From NCBI GenBank assembly GCA_022616415.1, contig JAKEEU010000056.1, positions 62,001-126,000 of the forward strand: a stretch of 64,000 nt of DNA. The letters are read 5' to 3'. The notes below the pieces were generated by a model. The model saw only the letters and a list, made by a program, of their open reading frames with translations. It was not told the DNA's origin and ran no database searches. Shown here piece after piece: positions 8,947-19,014 of the stretch. Made by a program: the position numbers and the translations under genes. Positions within the stretch are counted from its first letter, which is position 1. Each line of letters begins with the position of its first letter. This stretch comes from Candidatus Zhuqueibacterota bacterium (lineage in GTDB: Bacteria; Zhuqueibacterota; Zhuqueibacteria; Zhuqueibacterales; Zhuqueibacteraceae).

Positions 8947-9820
8947 GTGGACCAAATAAAACCTCGAAGAGAAATTATCGGCCGGGCTGAAAATCGCGCC
9001 ATGGTGAGCAAGTTAAAAATTCCGATGAAACAGATCAATCGTATTCGCTTTGCCAGCTACAGCCGCGTCGCCGTTGTGGATACACAACCGGTGGCAGGCA
9101 ACAACTCTTTGCCGGCGGAGGTGCCTTGCCACATTGTTATCGACCACCATCCTCGCCGCGCCAATTTAAAGGCGGATTTGGTTTTGGTCAGTCCGGAGAT
9201 TGGCGCGACCGCCACGATTTTGGTGGAGTGGCTGGAAGAAAGCCAATTGGCCATTCCGGCAGATCTGGCCACGGCGCTGACCTACGCCATTAGCTCGGAA
9301 ACCCAGGATTTAGGACGGGAAGCGGATAAGCGCGACGTTCAGGCGTACTTGAAAGTTTTCACCAAATCGAGCATGCGAAAACTGGCCAAAATTTTCCATC
9401 CCAGTTTGCCAAGAGCGTACTTTATTATGGTCGCAAAAGCATTGAATAAAGCCAAAAGTTTTCGTAATTTGATTTGTGCCCACTTGGGTGAGATCTCCAC
9501 GCCGGAGATTGTCGCCGAGATGGCGGATTTTTTATTGCGGCATCAACGCATTGGATGGTCGTTATGCACGGGGCGGTTCGGTGACGACTTGATCATCTCT
9601 TTGCGTGCATCGAATCCTAAAGCCAAGGCAGGGAAATTTGTGCGGCAACTGATTTCAAGACAAATCAAAGCGCCGCTTAATAAAGTCGGTGGGCATGACA
9701 TGACCGCCGGGGGACGCATACCACTTAAGGATATCCTGAAAGATGATGTGGTTGAACTGGAGACCAGGCTCTCCCAGGATTTTGCCCAACTCAAGGGCTA
9801 TAAAGATGTGGAATGGAAAC
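8947..9820 (+). pseudogene. DHH/DHHA1 phosphoesterase lacking its N-terminus
   Basis: The protein shows 'VAVVDTQPVAGNN', the DHH signature in 'IVIDHHPRR', 'TALTYAISSETQ', and a DHHA1-like end with 'VGGHDMTAGGRI'. These families hydrolyse cyclic dinucleotides, oligoribonucleotides or related phosphodiesters. The first ~75 residues of an intact protein, which carry the 'D-A-D' metal-binding motif, are absent. Homology starts abruptly at 'IIGRAENRAM' near 8977, and only a GTG at 8947 is available as start. At the 3' end the frame runs into galT sequence and reads it out of frame to 9969. Activity is unlikely without motif I. Confidence 0.65.
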
Positions 9821-9825
9821 CTTGT

Positions 9826-10532
9826 CCGGTTATGGCCGGCACGACGTCATTATCGAAAGCCCGCAACACAATCAACAAATGGCCCAAATGGCAACTGCCG
9901 AGGTGGGCACGATCATCGAAACGTATCACCAACGTTACATCGATCTCATGCAAGCCCACGAGAACATGATGATCATCATTTTTCGCAATCACGGGGCGCG
10001 CGCCGGCGCCTCGTTGATCCATCCCCACTCGCAGCTCATCGTGACCAGCTTCGTGCCGCACCACATTCGCTGGCGGGAGGAAGAAGCGCAACGCTATTTC
10101 GACGAGTGGGGACGCTGCGTTTTCTGCGACACGCTGGATTTCGAGCGGCGCGAGCAACGGCGCGTCGTCTTGGACAATAAAACCTTTCTGGCGTTCGTTC
10201 CATTTGCGGCGGAAGTGCCCTTTGAGATTTGCATCATGCCCAAAAAACATCAAGCGGATTTTGGGGATATTACCGACGAAGAAAAAGCCGATCTGGCTTA
10301 CGTGCTTCGGGAGGTGTTGGGCAAATTACACCAAAAATTGAACGATCCTGATTATAACTACATCATCAATACTTCGGCGCGGTATCGGGCCGGCGAGCCG
10401 CAGTTGCACTGGTATTTGCAAATCCGGCCCCGCCTGACGACGCGCGCCGGTTTCGAGATTGGCTCCGGCATCAGCATCAATCCGTCGATTCCTGAAGATG
10501 ATGCGGAATTTTTGCGCCAGAGTGAAAACTGA
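9826..10532 (+). pseudogene. galT: galT (galactose-1-phosphate uridylyltransferase), 5'-truncated
   Basis: From 9828 the frame encodes the GalT core: 'GYGRHDVIIESPQHN', 'HENMMIIIFRNHG', the active-site block 'ASLIHPHSQLI' (HPH triad), 'CVFCDTL', and a C-terminal part with 'QLHWYLQIRPR'. The ~100 N-terminal residues, with the first zinc-binding Cys pair, are missing. Their place is taken by the DHH gene, so the ATG at 9813 is borrowed from foreign sequence. The catalytic HPH motif is kept, so residual activity cannot be excluded, but deletion is the simplest reading. The intact pncB starts 13 nt downstream. Confidence 0.7.
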
Positions 10533-10545
10533 AAGCAGCGGCAAA

Positions 10546-12105
10546 ATGAAAGAATCCGATCAAAAAACCGCCGAGGGAATTTTATTCACCGATCAGTATC
10601 AACTGACGATGGCGCAGCTATATCACCGGCTCGGCTTGCACGAGAAGCCGGTGCAGTTCGATCATTTCTTTCGCGATTATCCGGATTACGGGCTGCACAA
10701 AGCCGGCTACTGCATCAACGCCGGTTTGGAATGGCTGCTCGATTGGATGAAAGGCGCATTTTTCCGCGACGAGGATCTGGCTTATCTGCGCAGCCAAACC
10801 GGCCGCACCGGCAAAAAGATATTTGCTGAAGAATTTCTAAGCTGGTTGCGGCAGCATGGCAATTTTAGCGGCATCTCGTTGCGTGCCATCCCGGAGGGCC
10901 GCGTCGTGCATCCCAACGTTCCCTTGACCGTCGTGCAAGGCCCGCTGGCCATCGCGCAGATTCTGGAAACTTCTTTGCTGAATCACCTGAACTACCAGAC
11001 GCTCGTTGCCACCAAAGCGGCGCGCATCCACGAAATCGGCCGCGGCCAGCTCTTTCTGGAGTTCGGCGCCCGCCGCGCTCAGGATAAAGGCGCCATCGCC
11101 GGCGCGCGGGCGGCGCTCATCGGCGGCGCCGATTTCACCTCCAACGTTGGCATCTCGCACCTCCTGGGATTTCCGCCGAAAGGCACCCATGCGCACAGCA
11201 TGGTGCAGGTTTTCTTGACGTTGGGAATGAGTGAGCTTGAAGCGTTTCGGGCTTACGCCGACATTTATCCCGATGATTGTTTGCTGTTGGTGGACACCAT
11301 CAATACACTGGAAAGCGGCATTCCCAACGCCATCAAGGTCTTTGAAGAATTGCAGCGAAAAGGCCACAAACCGGTGGGCATTCGATTGGACTCCGGTGAT
11401 CTGGCTTATCTCAGCATTCAAGCCGCCAAGCTTTTGAACGAGGCCGGTTTTCCCGATACCAGCATCACCCTTTCCAACGAATTAGATGAGCTGAACCTTT
11501 GGCAGATTCTCACGCAGATTGAAGAGGAAGCACCGCGGCACGGCGTCGATCCCAACGAGCTGATTAAGCGGCTCGCTTATGGTGTGGGCACCCGGCTGAT
11601 CACTTCGGCGGGTGACCCGGCGTTGGGAGGAGTATATAAATTGGTTGCGGTATGGAATGAAAACCAATGGCTGCCGGCGATCAAAATCTCGGAAACCGCC
11701 GGAAAAATCCCGAACCCGGCCAACAAGCAGGTTTGGCGAATCTATGACCGGCGCCACAAAGCCACCGCCGATTTGATTTGTCTCAACGAGGAAGCGCCGC
11801 GAGAAATGGAACCGGTCGTCTTGCGCCATCCGACCGATCACAGCAAACATCGGATACTCCACCAACAGGACACCGTGGAAATCGAGCCGCTTTTAGTTGA
11901 AATTCTGCGCGACGGCCAGCTCGTCCATGATTTGCCTTCGATCCCAACCATACGGGAGATCCGCAAAGCCGACGTCGAACGGCTGGATGCCGGCGTCAAG
12001 CGCTTGATGAATCCGCACATTTATCACGTCTCGCTCTCGCAGCGGCTTTGGGATTTGAAGCAGGAGCTGATTCACACGGTGAAGGAAGGCAATGAAGTGG
12101 ATTAG
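10546..12105 (+). CDS. pncB: Nicotinate phosphoribosyltransferase
   Basis: This is a complete 519-residue enzyme of NAD salvage that makes nicotinate mononucleotide from nicotinate and PRPP. Diagnostic segments are '[13 protein letters not shown]', '[12 protein letters not shown]', '[13 protein letters not shown]', 'GTHAHSMVQ', '[12 protein letters not shown]' and '[10 protein letters not shown]'. The ATG at 10546 begins the conserved N-terminus; an upstream in-frame start at 10459 lies inside galT. The 13-nt gap to galT suggests one transcript. Length is slightly above the bacterial average but not unusual. Confidence 0.93.
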   Translation: MKESDQKTAEGILFTDQYQLTMAQLYHRLGLHEKPVQFDHFFRDYPDYGLHKAGYCINAGLEWLLDWMKGAFFRDEDLAYLRSQTGRTGKKIFAEEFLSWLRQHGNFSGISLRAIPEGRVVHPNVPLTVVQGPLAIAQILETSLLNHLNYQTLVATKAARIHEIGRGQLFLEFGARRAQDKGAIAGARAALIGGADFTSNVGISHLLGFPPKGTHAHSMVQVFLTLGMSELEAFRAYADIYPDDCLLLVDTINTLESGIPNAIKVFEELQRKGHKPVGIRLDSGDLAYLSIQAAKLLNEAGFPDTSITLSNELDELNLWQILTQIEEEAPRHGVDPNELIKRLAYGVGTRLITSAGDPALGGVYKLVAVWNENQWLPAIKISETAGKIPNPANKQVWRIYDRRHKATADLICLNEEAPREMEPVVLRHPTDHSKHRILHQQDTVEIEPLLVEILRDGQLVHDLPSIPTIREIRKADVERLDAGVKRLMNPHIYHVSLSQRLWDLKQELIHTVKEGNEVD

Positions 12106-12151
12106 AGAAAAAAATCTTTGTGGTCTCACGAGCGAGGTAGTCGGTGATGGC

Positions 12152-12176
12152 AGTTGTTGCAAATTTTGCAACAACT
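12152..12176. other. Perfect 12-bp-arm palindrome between convergent genes
   Basis: The arms AGTTGTTGCAAA and TTTGCAACAACT flank a single T. It lies between the converging pncB and hsdR ends. There is no T-run, so a classical terminator is not supported. TTGCAA-centred palindromes are common operators for small helix-turn-helix regulators, but no such gene is adjacent. Confidence 0.4.
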
Positions 12177-12203
12177 CGTTTGCGAGAGATCATGTCCTCA
12201 TCT

Positions 12204-15200
12204 TCATGGTTTGATTGCTGATGCGGGATTCAATACAGACGAACTGCCTCGAATCGCTTCGAAGATCACTCTCGCCAGAATCGTGAGCGCCGAGCCTTGA
12301 AACTCTTGGTCAGACATATAGCGCGTGACGATCTTGTCATTTTCCGCCATCCGCTCGATCATGAAATCTTCGATCAGCTTCCGGATGCCCAGCTCGAACT
12401 TGTCCAGCGGATTGGCGAGCGCGGTCTGGATCACTTGTTCGTTCTTGCAGGCTTTCTCTTTGATCTGTTGGAAAAAGAGCCGGTCTTCCTCCGTAAACTG
12501 CGTGCCGAAACGTTCGTTCAACACTTCGATGATTTCCGACAACGGCGCTTTCTCATCTTTGGCCTTGCCGGTGCCAACGTCCGTGGGGCTTTTAACGTAT
12601 TGCGCTTCACCTTCTGCAATCTTGATGGGACCCGAGAAAATCCGCTCCATGCGATAGTATTGCAATTCCACCTCGTCACCGACCTTGACAATGGCAACGT
12701 CCCGGTCAATCGGCAGATGCGGCAAAAGCAGCCGGCCAAAGCTGTAGAGCATTTCCAACTCCACATCGGCATAAGGAATGATCTGGCTCAGGAAAGCGTA
12801 AAGCTTTACATAAGAATTCAGTTTTTCGCGAAATTCCCGGCGCTTTTCCTCATCGGCGATGGCTTTGAAACGATCCACCGCCGGTTGGAGATGGCGTTGC
12901 ATTAACGCGTGGTCTGCCGCTCTCTGCTGCTCCGCCGGCTTATAAAAAATCTGCGCGAAGGCTTCCACTTCGCTCCAGTGATAAACTTGCTCTTGATCCA
13001 ATTCGTGCTTGAGCTTTTCCAATTTCGACGGATCTGAAGTCTCTTGCAAACTGGTGGCGTCGTAATACGGCTTGAACGCGCGGTAAATATCTTCGGCCTC
13101 GTTCACAAAATCCAGCACAAACGGCGCGTCTTTGCCGGGAATCATGCGATTCAAACGCGACAGCGTCTGCACCGCTTGCACGTTGTCGAGGCGTTTGTCC
13201 ACGTACATGGCTTGCAGTAGGGGCTGATCGAAACCGGTTTGATATTTATTGGCCACCAACAAGATTTGATAGTCCGGGGACTCGAAACGTTCGGGAAGCT
13301 GCGACTCGCTGATCAGTTTGCCCGAAACAACATCAAGGTTCATTCCCGGCTCGGTGTATGGAATTTTCGTGTCTGGATCTTGCACCGTGCCGCTAAAAGC
13401 CACGAGCGTGTGAATATCATTGTACCCATTCTCTTTGATATAGTCATCGAAAGCAAGCTTGTAACGCACCGCATGCAAACGCGATGATGTCACCAGCATG
13501 GCTTTGGCGCGACCACCGAGACGATGCCGCACGCTGCGCCGGAAGTGTTCCACGATCACTTCGGTCTTTTGCGTGACATTGTGCGGATGCAGGCTCATGA
13601 ATTTGGCCAGCGCGCGTGTCGCTTTCTTCATCGGCAGCTCGGGATCATCTTCCGCGGCTTTGAGCAGTTTGTAATAAGTGGCATACGTGGTGTAGTTCCT
13701 CAGCACGTCGAGAATGAAATTCTCTTCAATCGCCTGCCGCATGCTGTAAATGTGGAAAGCTTCGGGCTTGCCCCGCTCTTCATCTAAAGGCACAAAGGAA
13801 GGGCGGGGTTTGCCACTGCTTCCCATTCTGCCGAAAAGCTCGATCGTCTTTCCTTTCGGCGTGGCCGTGAAGGCAAAGAAACTCAGATTGGGCTGCCGGC
13901 CGCGCGATTGCATGATCTGATTCAGCCGATCTTCCCAATCCGCTTCGCCCTCTTCCGAATCCGTTGCCGCCGCACCGAGAATACCCTTCAGCTCACGCGC
14001 GGTTTCGCCGGTCTGGCTGGAATGGGCCTCGTCGACGATCACTGCGTATTTCCTGGCGGCGATCTCGGCTTCCCATTCTTTCGCCTTTTGTTTCTCCTCG
14101 TCAGTCGCTTTTTCCTGGCTCTCCGCGCCGGCGGCGTAAAGCAGGCCGCGCAGCACGAAGGGAAATTTCTGCAACGTCGTGACCACGATCTTGGTGCCGT
14201 CGATCAGCGCCGCCGCCAGTTGTTTGGCATCTTCGTCAATCGCTTTGACCACGCCTTGCGCGTGTTCGATTTGGTAAATGGCGTCTTGTAGTTGTTGATC
14301 GAGCACGCGCCGGTCCGTGATGACGATCACGCAATCGAAAACCTTTTCATCGTGCACCGTGTGCAAGCTCGCCAGCCGATGCGCGAGCCAGGAGATGCTG
14401 TTGGTCTTGCCGCTGCCGGCGGAATGTTGAATCAGATAATTGTGGCCCGGCCCTTCTTGCCGTGCAGCGGCCACGATCTTGCGCACCGCATCCAGTTGGT
14501 GATAGCGCGGAAAGACCAGCGTTTCTTTGGTGAGGCGTCTTTGCCCGCCGCGACCGTCATCGACTTTCTCATCTTTCTTTTCGATAAACATGAAGTGGCC
14601 GAGAATGTCGAGAAAGCTGTCGAACTTCAGCACTTCTTCCAAAAAATAACCGGTGCGGTAGCCCGATGGATGCTGCGGATTACCCGCGCCGCATTGAATC
14701 TCACCCGGATGGCTGCCGCGATTGAACGGCAGGAAATGCGTCCCGTCTTTGCGCAAATACGTCGTCATGTAAACTTCGTCGGGATCAGCCGCAAAATGCA
14801 CCAGCGCGCGTTTCTTGAATTGGAACAGCGGTGCCGCCGGCTCGCGATTGTCTTGATATTGCTTCACGGCATGGCGCCAATTCTGTCCAGTGCCGGGATT
14901 CTTCAGCTCGCAGGTCGCCACCGGCACGCCGTTCACCGCAAACAGCAAGTCCACCGTGTCGTGCTTGCCGGGATGGCACGGCGCCTGTCGCGTCACCGTC
15001 AGTTGGTTTTTATTGAACAGCGCGAGGATGTCATAATTCAAACCGTGCGCCGGTTTGAAATAGGCGAGGTGGAAAGTCTTGCCGTAAAACTTGAAGCCAT
15101 GCCGCAGAATGTGCAACGTGCCCTTCAACTCCAGTTCCTTGACCAGCGTGCTGATGAGCAGGCTTTCCAAACCGTCGCGATGCAGGCCGCGCATTTGCTC

Positions 15201-15362
15201 CCAAAGTTTGGGCTGCGTGTCCTGCAAAAAGGCAAAGACGCGGCCCGGGAACAGCGCGGCCTCCACATCCCATTCCGCAATTGTGCCGGACAGCCAGCCG
15301 GTTTGATTCAGGAGAATGGATTCCACGTAGGTTTCGAAGGCTTTTTCGTTGGTTTGTGGCAT
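12204..15362 (-). CDS. hsdR: Type I restriction enzyme, R (motor/nuclease) subunit
   Basis: This complete 1052-residue HsdR cuts DNA after ATP-driven translocation. An N-terminal PD-(D/E)xK nuclease is visible as 'HDTVDLLFAVNG...CELKNPG'. Walker A is 'HSAGSGKTNS', the DEAH box is 'IVDEAHSSQTG', motif III is 'FAFTATPKG', and the second helicase domain has 'KYQTGFDQPLLQAMYVDK' and 'QTLSRLNRM'. A C-terminal domain (about 800-1050) probably docks the HsdM2S core. The ATG at 15362 follows GAGG by 7 nt. A repeat-filled gap of 340 bp separates it from hsdS, so it may have its own promoter. Confidence 0.93.
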   Translation of the reverse strand: MPQTNEKAFETYVESILLNQTGWLSGTIAEWDVEAALFPGRVFAFLQDTQPKLWEQMRGLHRDGLESLLISTLVKELELKGTLHILRHGFKFYGKTFHLAYFKPAHGLNYDILALFNKNQLTVTRQAPCHPGKHDTVDLLFAVNGVPVATCELKNPGTGQNWRHAVKQYQDNREPAAPLFQFKKRALVHFAADPDEVYMTTYLRKDGTHFLPFNRGSHPGEIQCGAGNPQHPSGYRTGYFLEEVLKFDSFLDILGHFMFIEKKDEKVDDGRGGQRRLTKETLVFPRYHQLDAVRKIVAAARQEGPGHNYLIQHSAGSGKTNSISWLAHRLASLHTVHDEKVFDCVIVITDRRVLDQQLQDAIYQIEHAQGVVKAIDEDAKQLAAALIDGTKIVVTTLQKFPFVLRGLLYAAGAESQEKATDEEKQKAKEWEAEIAARKYAVIVDEAHSSQTGETARELKGILGAAATDSEEGEADWEDRLNQIMQSRGRQPNLSFFAFTATPKGKTIELFGRMGSSGKPRPSFVPLDEERGKPEAFHIYSMRQAIEENFILDVLRNYTTYATYYKLLKAAEDDPELPMKKATRALAKFMSLHPHNVTQKTEVIVEHFRRSVRHRLGGRAKAMLVTSSRLHAVRYKLAFDDYIKENGYNDIHTLVAFSGTVQDPDTKIPYTEPGMNLDVVSGKLISESQLPERFESPDYQILLVANKYQTGFDQPLLQAMYVDKRLDNVQAVQTLSRLNRMIPGKDAPFVLDFVNEAEDIYRAFKPYYDATSLQETSDPSKLEKLKHELDQEQVYHWSEVEAFAQIFYKPAEQQRAADHALMQRHLQPAVDRFKAIADEEKRREFREKLNSYVKLYAFLSQIIPYADVELEMLYSFGRLLLPHLPIDRDVAIVKVGDEVELQYYRMERIFSGPIKIAEGEAQYVKSPTDVGTGKAKDEKAPLSEIIEVLNERFGTQFTEEDRLFFQQIKEKACKNEQVIQTALANPLDKFELGIRKLIEDFMIERMAENDKIVTRYMSDQEFQGSALTILARVIFEAIRGSSSVLNPASAIKP

Positions 15363-15473
15363 GTATAAGCCTCATATCGTATTGAACTATTCGAGTTTTT
15401 CGAATAGTCGCCCGTTCCCTTTTGAACTGTCAAAAATCCTTTGATAGTGCCGGCAGTACTCCGGATTTTCCGG

Positions 15474-15632
15474 ATAACCGCGTAGCGGTGCCATGTTTAT
15501 AGATTGATCACAGCATCTTTTTTTAAACCCTGTAAGGGTGACATGTGAGAGCGCAGCCGTCATGCCACCCCTATCGGGGTTTCTCGTTTGAAATGGGCAC
15601 ATAGCTATAAACATTTTACGCCTCCGGCGTTT
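15474..15632. repeat. Intergenic inverted-repeat element (GCGTAGCGGTG...TTTATAG family)
   Basis: The hsdS-hsdR gap carries a composite element. Its left edge GCGGTGCCATGTTTATAG (15485-15502) faces an inverted right edge CTATAAACATTTTACGCC (15605-15622). Between them are short palindromes (CCCTGTAAGGG, CCCCTATCGGGG), each followed by a variant of GTGACATG. This modular layout is typical of MITE/REP-like elements. No transposase is present. Confidence 0.6.
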
Positions 15633-15703
15633 GTCAAATCAGCACCACAACCGGTGGGCACCAGTCGAACTTGCGCAAAAGATTTTTCATTCTTTCGGAA
15701 ATC

Positions 15704-17077
15704 TCACTGCGCAAGCCCGGCTTCACGCGGTCCCCTTCTCACATCAATCTTCCCCGTCACCGCTGCGGTGATGAGCGCGGTGCGGTATTCCTGCAAGCGC
15801 GCAATGGCTTCCTCCACCTTTGCCGCCATTTGATCGATCTTCGCCGTCTCGCGGTCGAGGTATTCGGCGACGGCGCGTTGTTCGGGGAGGTGCGGAAGAG
15901 TAATCAGTAGACTTCGTATTTGTTGGAAATTCAATCCTTCTCGCGAAGAGCCATTTTCGAACGAAAATATCTGAGATTGCACCATCATTGATGAAAGAGT
16001 TCGCTGCAAAAATCTCCCATCAACTTGTGAAACTTCCGGGCGCAGAATGCAAACATGTTGATTTACATTTGCTCTCGAAAAATCTAAAGGCGCAATTGCA
16101 CAACGGCCAAGTGAAGCTCCAGTGATATTGAGAAGGACGTCACCGGGGAACACTCGACTACCAGCCATTTCTTCATCAACCGCCTCGTCAATGAATACAA
16201 CATCGTCAAGGCGAAGGCCGTCATCGTAGACATTTTGGCTGCGGATCAGCATTACGCCTTCTTCCTGATAAGTCTCCGCTCCACCGCGTGGGGTCTTTCC
16301 GCTACCAACTTTAGAAACAAGATGACCAAGCCACTTCACCTCCCAATGCTCCGGCACCTCGCCGAGCCATTCGATGCCGGAGGGCTTGAGCTTGGGGTAC
16401 GGATCAAGGCCGGCGGCGCGGGCAGCTTCGGGCGGCAGGCCGCGCGTGACCGTGCGCGAGATGAGCGCGGTGCGCTTTTCCTTCAGCTTCTCGATCAACT
16501 CCCGCTTCTTCGCCACCAGCGTATCCAGTTTCGCCGTCTCGCGGTCGAGAAAGTCGGCGATGGTGCGTTGTTCGGAAACATCTGGCCAAGCACTCCAAAA
16601 ACGATAAATGTGCTCTGGACTTACTCGCTGATGACTTCGCGTAACTGATTGCACCCACGAATCGAGTCGCTGGCGGAAGTTCTCAGAAGAAACCAGATAC
16701 TCCAAAAATCGCAAGTGACATTTTTTCGACTTTAGAGCGACGAACTCAGTTGAAGCTATTGTGATCTGCTCTTTGGGCTCTGCTTGGCAGATAGTTGCTT
16801 TTCTCGGATTTAATCGTGATACCAAAATCACTGGCTCTGTAATGGCTTGCTTTGCACTCTCGACATCCTCGCCGTTTTCAACAGTCCCAGTACCAAACTC
16901 TTGAATCGCAGGAATCGAGTAGTGAAAGACTTCTTTGCCTGCAAACACCTCGGTAGGTACTTGCTTTCGTTCTGTATCAAGGATTGTATCTGAGCGTAGA
17001 ACAACCCAATGCTCCGGTACCTCGCCGAGCCATTCGACGCCGCTGGGTTTGTATTTTGGATAGGCGGGGTATTTCAC
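15704..17077 (-). CDS. hsdS: Type I restriction-modification specificity subunit
   Basis: This 457-residue HsdS has two target-recognition domains, each opened by the same phrase ('KPSGVEWLGEVPEHW' and 'KPSGIEWLGEVPEHW') and closed by a coiled-coil spacer ('DFLDRETAKLDTLVAKKRELIEKL' split in two blocks; 'EYLDRETAKIDQMAAKVEEA'). It sets the bipartite DNA target of the HsdM2S/HsdR complex. The start is a GTG at 17077, where GTGA overlaps the stop of the preceding gene. The longer frame to 17260 would lie inside that gene and is rejected. The direct repetition of the spacers could allow domain exchange. Confidence 0.9.
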   Translation of the reverse strand: MKYPAYPKYKPSGVEWLGEVPEHWVVLRSDTILDTERKQVPTEVFAGKEVFHYSIPAIQEFGTGTVENGEDVESAKQAITEPVILVSRLNPRKATICQAEPKEQITIASTEFVALKSKKCHLRFLEYLVSSENFRQRLDSWVQSVTRSHQRVSPEHIYRFWSAWPDVSEQRTIADFLDRETAKLDTLVAKKRELIEKLKEKRTALISRTVTRGLPPEAARAAGLDPYPKLKPSGIEWLGEVPEHWEVKWLGHLVSKVGSGKTPRGGAETYQEEGVMLIRSQNVYDDGLRLDDVVFIDEAVDEEMAGSRVFPGDVLLNITGASLGRCAIAPLDFSRANVNQHVCILRPEVSQVDGRFLQRTLSSMMVQSQIFSFENGSSREGLNFQQIRSLLITLPHLPEQRAVAEYLDRETAKIDQMAAKVEEAIARLQEYRTALITAAVTGKIDVRRGPREAGLAQ

Positions 17078-19014
17078 GATTTGGTCTCCGGCGGAACAGC
17101 GGTCCGATATTTTTGCTCCGGGTGATTCGGTTGCTCCGGCATGGTCATGGCCAGTCGCCCGGCGCGGAGCATTGGGGTAATGAGATGGTTGGTGATGTAG
17201 TTGCGGTTGCGTTGCAGCAAACTTGCCAGTTCGTCGGTGGACAGCGCCCGCCACGCGCAAAGCCGCAAGACCAGATTCTCCATCTCCGGATGAGGCATCC
17301 GCGCTTTGAGGGCGGCCAACGCATTTTCAAGGTCCGTCGGAAGATCGGGGAACGACTCGAATCTGCCAGATAACTTCACAGATTGCGCCTGGAGGTTCAC
17401 AGGTTCCGGCTGGGGGTTCACAGGTTGCGCCAGAGGGTTCACAGATTCGGGCTGGAGGTTCACAGGTTTCGGCTGAAGGTTCACAGATTGCGCCGAACTG
17501 ACCACCTCAGCATTACGGTTCTGCCGGGGCGCTAAGAGTTTTTCAGTTGGCAGATAGTAAGTTTGGGCGCCTTTGCCTTTCTGTTGCAGCAGGCCGTAGT
17601 CGCGAAGACGGCGGAGATTGTGACTGGCAGCCAGCACGTCCACATGATTGACGGAGCGATAAGCGGCGTTGGTAATGGCGCCAGCCTCGCGCACGAAGAT
17701 CAAAGCGCGGGCTTGCTCATCCGTCAGCTCGATATCGTGGAATTGACGCAGCCAAGTCCAATCCTCCGGCGAGAGAAAATGATGAAACAAAAGGGTGACG
17801 ACAAATTGATTGCGCTCGCGGTCAGACTCGAAAGTGGGAGGCGTAAGCCCGATGTCTTCCATCAACCGGCGCATCACCCGAATGCCGCTGCCCTTGGTTT
17901 CCGCCAGATTCGTTTCGTGCAGAATCGCGGCAATAACCGGGTTGCGCGTCTCGGAGCCGGGCTCGCCCAGACGGTCTTCGGAAACAAGCGAATGGCCGGG
18001 GTTGCGAATTTCCAGCCGGTTGGCGTAACGGATAATCTGAGTGGCGCCCTGCACGCGATAGCTGCGATGCATAACGGCATTGACCACGGCCTCGCGAATA
18101 ACGCGGTCGGGAATCAGCGGGATGTCCATCCGATGAATCTGGCCGGGTGGAAGAGAAAACGCTTTGGGCAGATCGTCAAGAATAGCGGCGCGCGCACGCC
18201 TTATCAGTGGAATCAATGAAGCCCGCATTTCGATGGTCTCAAATCGGCGATCCGGGTCCGGTATCCATTCGCGTCCCGGCACGCGAATGTAATCCACCCG
18301 CATCATCGGAAACCAGCGTCTCAAAGCGGCGACAGTGCCGAAAAGCAACAGGCCGGCAACGGTGGGACGCAGCGCGCCATCTTCGCGAGTGGCGCAACGC
18401 AGAGCGTAAAGCAGCTCATCATCACTCCAGCTCAACTCCTCGGCAGCGGGGTTGGCCTCGGCGCGAAGTTGGCGGTATTCTGCGATGGCGTCAGGATCGA
18501 GCGCGGAAAGATCAGTGTCGCGCACAGTTGAGCCGTCAAAAGACTCACCACGTCGCTCTTGGTAAAATATAGCCAGATCGTCGTCCGTGCAGCGCACGTC
18601 CGATGACCCAATGCGGCGAAAGGCCGCGCCGGGCAAAGGCTTATTTTTGAAATAAATCGGCTTTTCCGCCGGTTCCGCCTCCGGAACAAAAACAGCAAGA
18701 AGGTTCTTGCCATTGACTTGGCCGGCCTCGATTTGTACGCGGATAGGACGGTTGAAAACAGTGGCACATTGATTGATGAAATCGCTGGTTACCTTGTCGA
18801 GATTAACCAGTCCGGTGGCAATATATTGTCGAAAGAGCGAAGATTCATCGAGCTCAGCGCCAAGAACCAGCCAACCTCCGCCCAGGCCAGGTTCGTTGGC
18901 AAAGGCACACACTGTTTCAAGCGCGGACTTTCCGACTTCGCTGGCAGCTTTGGCCTCGATCCGTGTGCTTTCGTCAAGCTCGTTAAGTTGGTTAAGAAGT
19001 TCAAGTGGAGTCAT
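17074..19014 (-). CDS. AlbA_2/AAA_4 (Schlafen-like) protein linked to the type I RM system
   Basis: The N-terminal domain (about 1-150: 'RIEAKAASEVGKSALETVCAFANE', in blocks, then 'GGGWLVLGAE') is the AlbA_2 or divergent AAA_4 fold. A second part has 'IREAVVNAVMHRSY', 'NPGHSLVSEDRLGEPGSETRNP' (two blocks) and 'KGSGIRVMRRLMED', typical of this family's GHKL-like C-terminal domain. Winged-helix segments follow. Near residues 505-547 a heptapeptide (SVNLQPE-like) is repeated six times before a last helical domain. Genes of this type are known as RM-linked ORFs within hsd operons. Their function is unsettled; transcription or antiphage roles are proposed. It overlaps both neighbours by 4 nt. Confidence 0.8.
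   Translation of the reverse strand: MTPLELLNQLNELDESTRIEAKAASEVGKSALETVCAFANEPGLGGGWLVLGAELDESSLFRQYIATGLVNLDKVTSDFINQCATVFNRPIRVQIEAGQVNGKNLLAVFVPEAEPAEKPIYFKNKPLPGAAFRRIGSSDVRCTDDDLAIFYQERRGESFDGSTVRDTDLSALDPDAIAEYRQLRAEANPAAEELSWSDDELLYALRCATREDGALRPTVAGLLLFGTVAALRRWFPMMRVDYIRVPGREWIPDPDRRFETIEMRASLIPLIRRARAAILDDLPKAFSLPPGQIHRMDIPLIPDRVIREAVVNAVMHRSYRVQGATQIIRYANRLEIRNPGHSLVSEDRLGEPGSETRNPVIAAILHETNLAETKGSGIRVMRRLMEDIGLTPPTFESDRERNQFVVTLLFHHFLSPEDWTWLRQFHDIELTDEQARALIFVREAGAITNAAYRSVNHVDVLAASHNLRRLRDYGLLQQKGKGAQTYYLPTEKLLAPRQNRNAEVVSSAQSVNLQPKPVNLQPESVNPLAQPVNPQPEPVNLQAQSVKLSGRFESFPDLPTDLENALAALKARMPHPEMENLVLRLCAWRALSTDELASLLQRNRNYITNHLITPMLRAGRLAMTMPEQPNHPEQKYRTAVPPETKS
17375..17500 (-). 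repeat. In-frame 21-bp tandem repeat, six units
   Basis: TTCACAG recurs at 17375, 17396, 17417, 17438, 17459 and 17480, an exact 21-bp period. Each unit encodes seven residues of the pattern (S/P)VNxQx(E/K/Q), giving a Pro/Gln-rich linker. Units differ by several substitutions, so the array is not brand new. The reading frame survives any change in copy number. Confidence 0.85.

Noticed and set aside
9813..9827. ATG at 9813 as a genuine galT start
   Set aside because: The codons before 9828 belong to the DHH gene in another frame; about 100 conserved N-terminal GalT residues are missing.
14292..15368. Long open frame on the plus strand opposite hsdR (358 codons); similar long antisense frames opposite transketolase, the HAMP kinase and the GGDEF gene
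   Set aside because: These mirror real genes with high GC third positions; their translations lack domain motifs and no Shine-Dalgarno supports them.
17078..17260. N-terminal extension of HsdS
   Set aside because: It lies wholly inside the upstream gene; the GTG with the 4-nt GTGA overlap explains the start.
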